Shown: positions 16,600 to 27,219 of the stretch, piece after piece
How positions within the stretch are numbered: position 1 is the first letter of the stretch
Layout: each line of letters opens with the position of its first letter
NCBI GenBank assembly: GCA_902491795.1
Contig: CABUIX010000022.1
Span: 1 to 35,641 of the forward strand
Reading direction: 5' to 3'
DNA from: an uncultured Bacteroidales bacterium
GTDB lineage: Bacteria; Bacteroidota; Bacteroidia; Bacteroidales; UBA932
DNA length: 35,641 nucleotides
Program-made: the position numbers and the translations under genes
Notes under the pieces: generated by a model
Database searches by the model: none
Told to the model about the DNA's origin: nothing
Seen by the model: only the letters and a program-made list of their open reading frames with translations

Positions 16600-17826
16600 T
16601 CAGCGCGCATCGCTGGCCTTGTCGTCTTTCTCCAGCACTTGCGGGGCAAGATCGCGCCATGGAGATGCAGGCCAGTTGAAACTCTCCCGGGAATCGGGAC
16701 AGTATGGACTGTAGCCGCTATAGTTGACGATATGCTCCGCCAGAGGCAGTCCCATGTTCTGAACGGCTCCGACCACGCATTTGGCGAGCTCGAATGCGCC
16801 GTAAGGATTGAAGTGCGTGTTGTCGGCAACAGGCTTGTCCATTCCGGGGAACGATCCGGCGGGATAATGCACGAATGCCGACTTCGATCCCTCTTCTCCA
16901 AGTGCTTCATACAGAACGGCAGACATGGCCTGCAAATCTATGAAAGGCACGTTCTCGCGCTCGGCAACCCACTTCATGGCTTCGGGATAGTCGAGGTGAG
17001 TGTTCTGGATCTTGCCTTCCGGATCGAAGCTGCGCCGGCATGTCGGGGACACAAGCACCGGATTTCCGCCTTTCGCCCTGACCTCGTCAATAAAGGTCTT
17101 GAGCTGCGTCGCGAAGAAATAATATGCTCCTTTGCCAGGCTGCGCATCTATCTTCTGGTCATTGTGACCGAATTCTATGAACACCCAGTCTCCGGGCTTC
17201 ATTACGGACAATATTTTGTCAAGGCGCCCTGCACCGATGAAACTGTCGGCCCTCTCTCCGCTCTCGGCATAATTCGCGACAGCCACCGAGCTGTCAAAGA
17301 ACCAGGGGAACATCTGGCCCCAGCTTGCCCACGGCTCATTGTCCTGGTCAACCACGGTGGAATCACCGCAAAGGAAGACAGTGGTCACTCCCGATGCAGG
17401 CTGCACTGTGATTGATTCAACCACAGGAGCATCGCCTCCAATTTCCAGGTTGAGATATTCGTCCCAATTCAATTTGCCGAACTCGCGCGACTTCAGCCTT
17501 ACGCTGCCCACTTCCCCGGAATTCCCGCGTATCACGGGATCTCTCTTGTTGACCACGAAACTTACAGTCTCGAACTCGCCCTTCGCCGTCCTGAGGTCGT
17601 TGACAAAAAGCCTTCTGGACTCGGCCTTTATAAAGGTTGCGCCTGCGTGTTTCCTGCTCCCGATCCTGACGGTTACAAGCCAGTTTCCGTCGGGGACAGG
17701 GACATTAAGGTCAAAAGCCTGCTGGTCCTTTGTGTCAAAGGTGTAGACAAGCGGATACTCTTCCTGGGCATGCAGTGCAGCCACGGCGCAAGACAGCGCG
17801 AAAAACAAAAGAAACAACTTCTTCAT
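16600..17826 (-). CDS. Rhamnogalacturonan acetylesterase (CE12 type, SGNH/GDSL hydrolase)
   Basis: A 408-residue secreted esterase that should remove acetyl groups from rhamnogalacturonan, exposing the backbone to lyases and hydrolases. The SGNH blocks are all present: GDST with nucleophile Ser156, the Gly190 region in AESGERADSF, GHND with Asn222, and DNTHF with Asp335 and His338. A Sec signal peptide (MKKLFLLFFALSCAVAALHA, then Gln) places it in the periplasm or outside. About 120 residues of beta-rich sequence precede the catalytic domain, which fits the N-terminal accessory domain of CE12 enzymes. It is divergent from susC1 across a 215-base gap, as expected of a PUL gene. Xylan or other acetyl substrates are possible, but the neighbouring rhamnose and galacturonate genes favour pectin. 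Confidence 0.92.
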   Translation of the reverse strand: MKKLFLLFFALSCAVAALHAQEEYPLVYTFDTKDQQAFDLNVPVPDGNWLVTVRIGSRKHAGATFIKAESRRLFVNDLRTAKGEFETVSFVVNKRDPVIRGNSGEVGSVRLKSREFGKLNWDEYLNLEIGGDAPVVESITVQPASGVTTVFLCGDSTVVDQDNEPWASWGQMFPWFFDSSVAVANYAESGERADSFIGAGRLDKILSVMKPGDWVFIEFGHNDQKIDAQPGKGAYYFFATQLKTFIDEVRAKGGNPVLVSPTCRRSFDPEGKIQNTHLDYPEAMKWVAERENVPFIDLQAMSAVLYEALGEEGSKSAFVHYPAGSFPGMDKPVADNTHFNPYGAFELAKCVVGAVQNMGLPLAEHIVNYSGYSPYCPDSRESFNWPASPWRDLAPQVLEKDDKASDAR

Positions 17827-17865
17827 ATTGATGGATATATTGGTTATCGGTCTCTTTTCCGCCCC

Positions 17866-17897
17866 TAAATTTACTTCTAAAAGTCAATAATGGCAAG
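17866..17897 (-). promoter_or_regulatory. Candidate promoter of the acetylesterase gene
   Basis: On the minus strand, CTTG (17897-17894) and TAAATTTA (17873-17866) are 20 bases apart. This is a near match to the Bacteroides promoter with one mismatch in each box. It predicts a leader of about 30 bases. The rest of the 215-base divergent region (17827-18041) is AT-rich. I see no obvious operator or invertible repeat in it. Confidence 0.4.
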
Positions 17898-18041
17898 TGC
17901 AGGGCCATTGGCATCAAGGAGTATAAGTAAAGTCTTTTTCTCAATTCAATTTTTTGCGCATAAAATTATCTAAATCAGACGCAATTTAACAAATTATTTA
18001 TAAATTGCAGTCGACACAAAACAAAACCAATAACAACAACC

Positions 18042-21000
18042 ATGAGATCTATTTTCTCTTTAAAATCGGCCATAATGCTTTTGGCGTTATGGGGGGGCTG
18101 TCCTGTTCTCAGGATCCGTGGCCTCAGCCCAGGACATGACCTGCTCCGGAAAAGTTCTTGACGAGAGCGGACAGCCGGTGATAGGCGCCGCCGTAGTGGA
18201 GCAGGGAAGCAACACAAACGGAGTCATCAGCGACATTGACGGCTCATTCTCGATCACCGTTCCAAGCGATTCCAGACTTGAGGTGTCCTGCATAGGATAC
18301 ATCACCCAGACGGTTCACCCGGAACCCGGAATCACGATTGTACTCCGCACGGATGCAGAAATGCTTGAAGGCGCAGTCTCCGTCGGATACGGAACGATGA
18401 AAAAGGAAGACATAACCGGAGCAATGGTTTCGGTAACATCTGAAGACCTCGTGCAGATTCCCGTGAACAATGCGGTGGAAGCCCTGCAGGGAAAGGCTGC
18501 CGGAGTGGTGATCTCAACCGCAGGCGTACGGCCCGGAGAAGTAGGTTCCATCTCTGTGCGCGGAGCCAACTCTATCAACGCAGACCAGTCCCCGCTCGTC
18601 GTCATTGACGGCGTCGTGGGGCAAAGCGTCGGCCTGGACATGCTGAACCCTCAGGACATAGAATCGATAGAAATCCTCAAGGACGCATCCGCGACAGCCA
18701 TATACGGTGCAAGAGGAGGTAACGGAGTCATCCTTGTGAACACGAAGAAGGGAAAGGACGGACATTTCACCCTAAACTACAGCGGAACCGTGACCCTTGA
18801 GAAGATTTACGACAGAGTTCCCATGATGAATGCACCCGACTATATCGAGTGGCGCCGCTGGGGCTACTATTACGCAGGCCTCGGCCCGAGCGCAAATGAG
18901 CCCAACATCATCAACGACAGGTCGCTCTTCACGGCATACGGAGCGGACGAGACGGCATGGTCCAACATCCTGCGCGGATGGGGCCTGACATTCGACGAAT
19001 GGAAGGCAATGGAAACGGCCGGAACCCTCGGAAGCTTCAACGGAACATGGGACGGCTCGAAAGTGCAGACCACCGACTGGACGCAGTTCACCGACAGGAT
19101 CGGCGTCACGCAGGAGCACAGCATAAGCGCATCCGGCGGCACCGACAAGATGAACGCGTACATCTCTTTCGGATATCTTGACCAGCAGGGAACCAATATC
19201 GGCCAGGACTTCACGCGTTATACCCTGCGCGCAAGCGCTGACGTGAAACCAGTCGACTGGTTCAGAATGGGAGGTTCAATGAACGGAAGGGTCGCTGACC
19301 AGGAATACGGAATCGACGCCTCCGGCGGAATTGCAGGCAACATCCCCAGCTCCCTTCACGACAAGGCACGCAACATATTCTCGTATGCCCTGCCTTACGA
19401 TTCGGAAGGCAACCGGGTAATCTATCCCGGAGGCGACACGACCATTCCCACAGTAGTCGACGAAGTCGGAAAATCCGCATATTCAAAACTGAACTACAAC
19501 CTGTCCGCAAACATCTACGCCGAACTTGATTTCGGAGAACTGTGGGAGCCTCTCAAAGGCCTTTCATTCCGGACCACATTCGGGCCGCAGTTCAGTCTCT
19601 CCCAGAATTACCGATACATGTCCAGCGACTGCGTAAACCGCGTTTCCCAAGGTCTGGACTACGTGAGCTCGGATGCGACAAAACGTTTCTCGTGGCTGCT
19701 TGACAACATGGTCACCTACGTGCGCGACTTCGGAGACCACTCACTCAACGTCACCCTCCTCCAGGAAGCATCAAGTTACCTGAACACACAGCTCTTCAAG
19801 ATGAACGGAACAGGAGTGGCTCTCGGAATGACGCAAAAATGGTGGGGTCTCAACTGGGATTCAGTAAGCTCCATCAACACCGGCAGCACGGCTTTCAACA
19901 GTCTCACCGAATCTGCGATGGCATCATACATGGCCCGTGTGAACTACAGCTGGAAGGGCAAGTATTCCATCACGGCATCATACCGTTACGACGGTGCCTC
20001 CCAGCTCGGAGAAGGGCACAAATGGGCAGGATTCCCTTCAGTCGCGCTCGCATGGAACATGCACGAGGAACCGTTCATGAAGGACATTGACTGGCTCGAC
20101 CAGCTCAAGATACGAGCCGGCTGGGGAATGACCGGAAACTACTCGGTAGGCATATATTCGACCAAGGACGTGCTTGAAACCGGCAGAGTCGTGCACGGAT
20201 CTCAGGGAACGACAGAATACTATACCCCTACAGACCTCGCCAACAGCGCAATCGGCTGGGAAATGACAACCCAGTACAATGTCGGACTCGACTTCTCCGT
20301 ACTCAAGGGAAGGATTTCCGGAGTCATTGACGTATACCAGAACTTCACCGACGGACTCATATTCGATGTCACTCTCCCCACGGTTTCCGGATACAACAAG
20401 ACGGACGACAATGTCGGGAAGACCCGCAACTACGGATTCGACCTCACACTCAACTCGGTCAACATCTCCAACAGGGATTTCTCCTGGAACAGCACGGTCA
20501 ACCTCTCGTTCAACGACAACAGGATAATCGAACTCCAGAACGGAAAGCAGGACATGGTGAGCGACAACCTCTTCATTGGACAGCCCATAAACGTTCTTTA
20601 CGGCTACGAGAGCGCAGGCCTGTGGAGCGATTCACCCGAAGACCTTGCGGAAATCGAGAAATTCAACGCCAACGGACACAACTTTGCACCCGGAATGGTG
20701 CGTCCCGTAGACCAGAACAACGACTACAAGATCGAGCCCAACTACGACCGCATAGTTCTCGGCAACACCGTTCCCAAATGGAATCTCGGATTCAACAATG
20801 TGCTTCGCTGGAAAAACCTCGAGATGTCGATATTCTTCTACGGAGCTTTTGACTTCATTGCCCAGACCGGCCAGTATCAGGGCGGCCGCGAGCCCGTGAT
20901 TGCCATGAACTACTACAACGAGAACAACAAGACCGGAGCCGAATACCAGAGGCCTTACTTCAACACTGCCGGAGGAGATTCATTCTCAAGCATACTGCTG

Positions 21001-21252
21001 CAGAAAGACGCATCCTTCCTCAAGGTGCGCCAGATCGCGCTCGGGTACTCGCTGCCGCAGAAATGGGTCAGGGCAATCGGACTCAGCAACGTCAAGTTCA
21101 CGGCCCAGCTCAAGAACCCGTTCTGGATCTTCCAGGGAACTTCATGGATGGACAGTGACTACTATCAGCACAGCACCAAGAGCAGCAGCACCTCCCACGC
21201 AGGAACATCCTACCTCAGGGGTCTTGTATTCGGAGTCAACATAGGATTCTAA
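18042..21252 (+). CDS. SusC-like TonB-dependent transporter (SusC1), frameshifted in the signal peptide
   Basis: An outer-membrane importer for glycan fragments that pairs with the SusD1 lid. The conceptual protein has a signal peptide, a carboxypeptidase-D-like plug-in domain (GKVLDESGQPVIGAAV), a short TonB-box region, a plug domain (VVIDGVVGQ, IESIEILKDASATAIYGARG) and a 22-strand barrel ending in F. The ATG at 18042 gives MRSIFSLKSAIMLLALWG, but a run of seven G (18091-18097) shifts the frame and ends translation at 18161 after 39 residues. With six G the frame joins a perfect signal peptide ending VASAQ, for 1069 residues, close to SusC2. A GTG at 18118 is open to the end but would lack a signal peptide, so I do not accept it as the natural start. 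The cause may be slippage or a sequencing error. Confidence 0.85.
18091..18097 (+). repeat. G7 homopolymer in susC1 signal-peptide codons
   Basis: Seven consecutive G residues sit 50 bases into the coding sequence. Six would keep the gene in frame; seven put it out of frame. It lies where a length change acts as an on/off switch for export of the whole transporter. Confidence 0.7.
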
Positions 21253-21265
21253 AAGACACAAAGCA

Positions 21266-23434
21266 ATGAAAAACACGATAAAGACATTAATTTCGGTGCT
21301 CGCCTGCGGAATTCTCGTGCTGGGCACCTCTTGCACCAACGACTTTCTCGACGAGCAGAAGGTTGACCAGGCCTCTTCAGACTATCTGAACGAGCCGGAA
21401 GGTCTTGCCTCGATGGCAAACAGCCTGTACATGGAATTCAACTACTTCTTCAACAACGAGTCAAGTTACTGCTACACCAATTACGGCACCGACGAATTCA
21501 TGGTTGCCGGAGACAACTCTAACCAGATGTGGAACGACTACGATGCACGTCTCGGATCTGTGGTGACCCCGGCCGTGAACTCAAACACCCAGGCAATCGA
21601 CACGTACTGGAACACCCTGTACGAGTGGATAGGGCGCTGCAACACGATCCTCAGCAAGGCATCGGTGGTCGAAGGCACATCATTCGAGAACGAGACTCTC
21701 GGTATGGCCTACTTTGTCAGGGGCTTCAATTATCTGTTCCTGACCATGCAGTTCGGCGACATTCCACTGGTCACAGATGCCATATCCACCCCCGAAAGAG
21801 AATTCTCGCGTGCACCCCAAAAGGACGTGTACGAAAGGATCATCCTGGATCTGGAAGAAGCTCACAAGCGTCTTACCTCTGACGCGACACAGGCCACGAA
21901 AAATTACGTGACGAAATACGCGGCCGCACACTATCTTGCACAGGCCCACCTGTGGAGAGCCTCTGAAATCAACGACAGCTGGAATAACGAATACAAGCAG
22001 GCAGACCTTGAAGCCGTGATCAAATATGCCGACGAGGTCATCGCCGCGCACCCTCTTGCCGCAGACTACAATGACCTGTTCAACAACTTCACGGCCTACG
22101 ACACCTCCATCACAGAAACCAACACGGAGATAGTGCTGTCTTCGGGAAGTTCAGATTCGGACGTCAACAACAGGAAGAGCAACTGGGGACTCGCCCTCTT
22201 CACGGCATGGTATCAGGGTTTCCCCTTCATGAAGAGAGACGTTGCCGGAGCCCGAGAGTACCAGAGAATGAAGACCACTCCGAGTTATGCGTACTACCTG
22301 TATGACCTGGAGAATGACTCGCGCTTCTGGAAATCATTCAAAACCACCTATGCCGTAAACAACGCCTCTGCAAGCGCTTCCTTGACAGTTGACGGAGAGA
22401 CAATGCCCTCAAACGAATACTTCCCCAGCAATTTCGGGGAATATCTGAGCACCATGTACATCATCAACCGTGAGGACTACGGGCAGAAATACTACAAGAG
22501 CGAGGTCAATGTCGACAAGACCGTCGGCACGCCATCCTTCACAAGGACCGACTATCGCACAGGGAAGAAGATCCCCGCAATCAACGCGCTTATAATATAT
22601 GAAGACGGAAGCGACCAGATTGCAGGCACCTCAATGACGCCCGACTACAACACCCTGCTCGCACCGCTCTGCAAATATCTCGACGGAGCCGTCAACACCA
22701 ACAACCTCGGAGGCGGATATCGCGACGGCCTGCTGGCACGTTCGGCCGAAGACTACTTCTTCAAGGCAGAGGCGCTGATACGCCAAGGGAACATCGATGC
22801 CGGTCTCGCAGTCCTGCAGGCGCTCCGCGACAGAGCCGAATACAAGGCCGGAGAGGCAAGGGACGCCTATATGGACGGCGGCATGGCTTATCTGACAAAT
22901 TCCTACAGGACAGGCCTGAAGGGCTTTGAGACGAGCTGCGCCTACTATCCCATGAACAGCTACTATTATTCTGTTGGAGGATGGGATGACGAATCTTTCC
23001 GCAATGCCACCAACGCCCAGGCGTCCGAGCTGCCTGCCGTGACATCCGGCAACTACCCCAAGGAAGACCAGGCAATAATGGACAAGCTTGGATACACAAG
23101 CGATTACGACAAGGCCATCTGCTTCCTGCTCAACGAAAAGTCCCGCGAGATGTACGGAGAGTACAAGCGCTGGATGGATCTCGCGAGGACAAAGACCCTC
23201 GAAAAGAGGCTTGTCTTCAACGACCAGGCATACAGCACGACCCTCACCGACATCACGGGGCATACGGCCAACGTGAACGGAACTGCCTATGCCACCAACA
23301 ACACCGGAGGAAGCTTTGATCCGGCCAAGCACTACTACAGACCGATTCCTCAGACATTTCTCGACAACATAACCGCAAACGGAAGCACTCTTACTGCAGA
23401 ACAGAAAGCGGCAATGCAGAATCCGGGATATTAG
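21266..23434 (+). CDS. SusD/RagB-like surface glycan-binding lipoprotein (SusD1), unusually long
   Basis: The extracellular lid and binding protein that partners SusC1 in a SusCD import complex. The signal peptide ends in LGTSC (Cys23 lipidated), followed by the typical TNDFLDEQ opening. Tetratricopeptide-like helices include YFVRGFNYLFLTMQFGDIPL and the YAAAHYLAQAHLWRASE helix. The C-terminal RagB/SusD region contains ICFLLNEKSREMYGEYKRW and ends HYYRPIPQTFLDN...NPGY, the family's usual finish. At 722 residues it is long; most SusD proteins have 500-600. Much of the extra length appears to lie in residues 300-520, near where glycans are bound. It starts 13 bases after susC1 and is followed by a strong terminator. 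Confidence 0.95.
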   Translation: MKNTIKTLISVLACGILVLGTSCTNDFLDEQKVDQASSDYLNEPEGLASMANSLYMEFNYFFNNESSYCYTNYGTDEFMVAGDNSNQMWNDYDARLGSVVTPAVNSNTQAIDTYWNTLYEWIGRCNTILSKASVVEGTSFENETLGMAYFVRGFNYLFLTMQFGDIPLVTDAISTPEREFSRAPQKDVYERIILDLEEAHKRLTSDATQATKNYVTKYAAAHYLAQAHLWRASEINDSWNNEYKQADLEAVIKYADEVIAAHPLAADYNDLFNNFTAYDTSITETNTEIVLSSGSSDSDVNNRKSNWGLALFTAWYQGFPFMKRDVAGAREYQRMKTTPSYAYYLYDLENDSRFWKSFKTTYAVNNASASASLTVDGETMPSNEYFPSNFGEYLSTMYIINREDYGQKYYKSEVNVDKTVGTPSFTRTDYRTGKKIPAINALIIYEDGSDQIAGTSMTPDYNTLLAPLCKYLDGAVNTNNLGGGYRDGLLARSAEDYFFKAEALIRQGNIDAGLAVLQALRDRAEYKAGEARDAYMDGGMAYLTNSYRTGLKGFETSCAYYPMNSYYYSVGGWDDESFRNATNAQASELPAVTSGNYPKEDQAIMDKLGYTSDYDKAICFLLNEKSREMYGEYKRWMDLARTKTLEKRLVFNDQAYSTTLTDITGHTANVNGTAYATNNTGGSFDPAKHYYRPIPQTFLDNITANGSTLTAEQKAAMQNPGY

Positions 23435-23455
23435 TCCCAGGCTCATGACTTAACG

Positions 23456-23485
23456 CAGGAGGCCCTCAGGGGTCTCCTGTTTTTT
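23456..23485 (+). terminator. Rho-independent terminator after susD1
   Basis: Bases 23456-23465 pair with 23470-23479 (CAGGAGGCCC with GGGTCTCCTG, including one G-T wobble) around a TCAG loop. Six T follow. This ends the susC1-susD1 transcript 22 bases after the stop. Confidence 0.92.
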
Positions 23486-23529
23486 GCAAAAAATGATTAA
23501 TTTTACGGACTCGATAACACTAAGCAAAA

Positions 23530-23847
23530 ATGGCAAGAAGAGAAGCTTTCAAAATGTACCTCAAGCCTGGATTCGAAGACGAATACCAGCGCAGGCACGC
23601 GGCCATCTGGCCCGAACTCAAGAAAATGCTGTCTGACAGCGGAGTACGCAATTATTCCATTTACTGGGACAAGGAAACGAACATTCTGTTCGCCTATCAG
23701 GAAGTGGAAGGCGACCAGGGTTCCCAGGATCTCGGAGGCAATCCGGTAGTCCAGAAATGGTGGGACTACATGGCCGACATAATGGAGGTCAACCCCGACA
23801 ATTCTCCGGTATCCATACCGCTCGACGAGCGTTTCCATATGGACTAA
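23530..23847 (+). CDS. rhaM: L-rhamnose mutarotase
   Basis: RhaM interconverts the alpha and beta anomers of L-rhamnose, feeding the isomerase step of rhamnose catabolism. The 105-residue length matches E. coli RhaM (104). The key features are visible: EYQRRHAAIWPEL with catalytic His23 and Tyr19, the YSIYWDK strand, the WW pair in QKWWDYM, and the near-invariant C-terminal segment NPDNSPVSIPL. There is no signal peptide, so it acts in the cytosol. It lies alone between two terminator-like hairpins and between the two SusCD pairs, the strongest local evidence that this locus handles a rhamnose-containing polymer. A TAATTTTA box at 23498-23505 resembles a -7 element, but no -33 box is at the right distance, so an activator may be needed. 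Confidence 0.95.
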   Translation: MARREAFKMYLKPGFEDEYQRRHAAIWPELKKMLSDSGVRNYSIYWDKETNILFAYQEVEGDQGSQDLGGNPVVQKWWDYMADIMEVNPDNSPVSIPLDERFHMD

Positions 23848-23868
23848 AATACGCCGCAAGGCTACGTC

Positions 23869-23901
23869 AAACCGGACGGAACAGGCTGTTCAGTCCGGTT
23901 T
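23869..23901 (+). terminator. Strong hairpin after rhaM, without a T-run
   Basis: AAACCGGAC (23869-23877) pairs with GTCCGGTTT (23893-23901). A second inner stem (GAACA with TGTTC) lies around a GGC loop, with one G-A mismatch between the stems. The T-run is missing, so termination may be partial, allowing some read-through towards susC2. Confidence 0.6.
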
Positions 23902-23967
23902 CTGCGTATTGGAAGGGGCATTTATTAAAAATATTACAATAATCGGGACAAGAACAGAAAAAATGGT

Positions 23968-23975
23968 TAACTTTG
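23968..23975 (+). promoter_or_regulatory. -7 promoter element upstream of susC2
   Basis: TAACTTTG is a perfect match to the Bacteroides -7 consensus and lies 29 bases before the susC2 ATG. No TTTG or TTG is found 19-21 bases upstream. A missing -33 box is what one expects of an activator-dependent PUL promoter. Confidence 0.5.
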
Positions 23976-24004
23976 CAGACTGTTTATAAACCACATCAGC
24001 ACTT

Positions 24005-27000
24005 ATGAATCTATTTATCCATTCCAGCCGGAAGGCATTCGCCGCAATACTCGCGGCAGTTGCCATCCTTGTTTCCGGCTCCGCCTACGCTCAGACAGTT
24101 GTAGGCAAAGGACAGGTAGTAGATGCCAACGGCATTCCTGTAATCGGAGCAACCGTCCTCGAAGTCGGCAGCACCACCAACGGTGTGATTACCGACATCG
24201 ACGGCAACTTCTCAATTGCCGTGCCGGCATCAGCTCAAATTGAAATCTCCTGCATCGGCTATGTCACCCAGGTGGTAGCCCCTGCCGAGAATCTTCTCAT
24301 CGTGCTCCAGGAAGACAACACACTTCTTGAAGAAACAGTGGTCATCGGTTACGGTTCCGTAAAGAAAAGTGACCTTACCTCTGCTGTTGCCTCCATGGAC
24401 AATTCAGCCATCAAGGACCGTTCAATGGCCCGTGCAGAACAGGCACTCCAGGGACAGCTCGCCGGTGTGACCGTGAACATCACCAACTCCGAACCTGGCG
24501 CAGATCCCCAGATCCGTGTGCGTGGTGCCGCGTCCATCAATGCAGGAAGCGACCCTCTTTACGTCATTGACGGTGTTCCCCAGGACAACATGCAGGGAAT
24601 CAACCCCAACGACATTGAGAGCATCGAGGTTCTCAAGGACGCCGCTTCAGCAGCTATCTACGGTTCCCGCGGTTCAAACGGTGTCGTGATCGTGACAACG
24701 AGACAGGGAAAGAAAGGCGCTCCCCAGGTGTCATTCAGCGCAAGCTACGGTCTTGCCACTCTCGAGCGCAAGGTCGACGTGCTGAGTTCTGTCGAATGGA
24801 TGGAACACTACATCAAGTACGCCGACTCCAACTACCTCAGGCTCTACCCTGACGGAAAGATCAGCGACGACAACGCAACCCGTCTGGCCAACGTCGGACA
24901 AAGTTCACCTTCCTACAACGGACAGAATGTGGTTGTCCTCGACGACCGCTGGTTCAACTACGTGAGCCAGGACCTGCGCGACAGCCACACCTACACCAAG
25001 ACCGACGAAGGACTTAGCCTTCTTGACTGGCAGGACTACATGTACCAGCCTGCAGGAACCCAGAACTACAACATCGGAGTATCCGGAGCCACGGACAACG
25101 TGAAATACATGTACTCTCTGGGATATCTCGACCAGAACGGTCTGTTCCCCGCCTCAAACTACAAGAGGATCAACCTCAGGACAAACCTTGAGACGAAGAT
25201 CAATGACGTCATCACCATAGGGCTCAACCTCGCTCCGACCTACATCATCAATACCGGCCCGGCCGCGCAAACGGAAAGGACAGCCAGGGACACAGGGTTC
25301 TTTCTTCAGCACCTGTATCAGAAGAGGGCGTAGGATATGATGTTGCATACCAGCCGAACCTCAAATATGACTGGGCCGGAACTTCCGCATATCCCAAGCA
25401 GTACAGCGAGATGATTGCTCCCCGCAACAACCGCTTCATCTTCCAGGGAAATGCATTCCTCCGCATCACTCCGTTCGAGGGTTTCCAGATTGAAGGAATG
25501 GCAGCAGCCACCTACAGGTCAAGCAACACCCATTCATTCACCAACAACACTATTATCAACGGTAACTGGCTCAACTACGATGAAGGCGAGCAGTCAACCG
25601 CTACCTACGACACTGACTGGACACTGAACACCCTTGCCCAGGTAGTCGCCAACTACAACAAGACATTCGGAGAGCATTACCTTGACCTCATGCTCGGTGC
25701 ATCTGCCGAAATCGAGAGTATCGGATTCGGTACCGAACAGGACTTCAAGAACCTCGCTAACGACACCATCACCGGAAACTTCAACGGCAGCAGCACAACA
25801 ACCACGCCTACAGTTTCCAAGTCAAGTGTCCAGGAAAAGACCCAGAGCAGACTTGCATCATTCTTCGGACGTGCTTCATACAACTACGGAGACAGATACA
25901 TGCTTTCAGCCTCCCTGCGTTACGATGGTTTCTCTCGCTTCGGATCAAAGAACAAGTGGGGATTCTTCCCTGCAGTATCCGGAGGATGGATGGTTTCAAA
26001 CGAAAAATTCTTCAAGAACTGGGATCTCAACTGGTGGGACAGCTTCAAGATCCGTGCAAGTTACGGCCAGACCGGAAACAACGGCATCGGTGAAGACGCA
26101 GCCTACTCTACACTGACCCTCGGGGACTACGGCAACTACATAGCCTATTATCTCGGTTCCTTCGGCAACGTTGAGCTCGGATGGGAAAAGACACACTCAA
26201 CCGACATCGCGGCAGACTTCGCCTTCCTGAGCAACAGGATACAGCTCTCGCTCGACTGGTACACCAAGACCACGACCGACCTTCTCTATGAAGTGCCTAC
26301 CCTCGCGGTAATGGGTACCACCGACATCACCGACAACCTCGGATCAGTCTACAACGAAGGTTTCGAAATCGAACTCAGCACCCACAACATCGACCACGAG
26401 AAATTCCAGTGGGATACCAGGTTCAACATGTCATACAACAAGAACAAGGTTCTCCAGCTCGGTACCGAAAACACCACTGTAATCGGAACCTGGAACGGAG
26501 GAAACTACGTTCTCGAGGTAGGTCAGCCAATGTATTACTTCTATGGCCTCAAGTGCCTCGGAGTATGGCAGACGCAGGCCGAAATCGATGCCTACACCGC
26601 CGAGACCGGACTTGTGCCCAAGTACAACGGCAGCAACATCGTGCCCGGAGACCTCAGGCATGAGGACATCGACGGAGACGGAGACATCACCAACAGTGAC
26701 CGCCAGTATCTCGGCAAGCCTCAGGCAGACTTCGTGTTCGGTATGACCAACAGCTTCACATGGGGCAACTGGGATGCATCCATATTGTTCACGGCACAGA
26801 CCGGAGGAAGCATCTACGGACTTCTCGGACGTGCAATCGACCGCGCACAGATGGGTCCTCAGACCAACGCAATGGGATGGTGGAGAGACGCATGGTGGAG
26901 CGAGGAAGATCCGGGCAACGGCTGGGTACCTTCAGTACAGAGCAGCGTAAAGCCTGACGGTGACTCACGCTTCGTGGAATCATCCAACTACTTCAGAATC

Positions 27001-27207
27001 AAGAACCTCACCATAGGCTACAACATCCCCTTCAAGAGTGTGATCAACTCAGCCAGGGTATATCTCTCAATCGAGAACCTGCTGCTTCTCACCAACTACT
27101 ACCACGGATATACTCCCGAGGCTTCAAACGGAAGCGGATTCGCCTTCGACTACGGTGGATATCCTTCAGCAAGGACCTTCACCCTCGGTGTAAACATCAA
27201 CTTCTAA
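24005..27207 (+). pseudogene. SusC-like TonB-dependent transporter (SusC2) split by one frameshift
   Basis: A second SusC importer. It starts with a clean signal peptide ending SGSAYAQ, a carboxypeptidase-D-like domain (GQVVDANGIPVIGATV), the TonB-box region EETVVIGYG, a plug (LYVIDGVPQ, IESIEVLKDAASAAIYGSRG) and a barrel ending TLGVNINF. The first frame runs to a stop at 25333 (442 residues). The second part is open through 25411 to 27207. The join can be placed: frame 2 reads GPAAQT up to base 25273, and frame 1 from 25273 reads GKDSQGHRVLSSAPVSEEG, a typical SusC sequence. One base is missing in the ACGGA context near 25268-25275; either AAAA to AAA or GGG to GG would explain it. Restored, it has 1067 residues. 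No start codon with signal peptide supports two separate proteins. Confidence 0.88.
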
Positions 27208-27219
27208 AAAACGAAAGCC

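Noticed and set aside
17827..18041. Invertible promoter or inverted repeats upstream of susC1
   Set aside because: I looked for paired inverted repeats flanking a promoter and found only short AT-rich matches of no significance.
18118..21252. GTG at 18118 as the natural start of SusC1
   Set aside because: It would remove the signal peptide although the sequence just upstream, in the ATG frame, encodes most of one. The G7 frameshift explains the data better.
25411..27207. A separate 598-residue TonB-receptor gene starting at the ATG at 25411
   Set aside because: The codons upstream of this ATG in the same frame continue the SusC homology back to 25273, and there is no signal peptide or promoter. 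It is the second half of frameshifted susC2.
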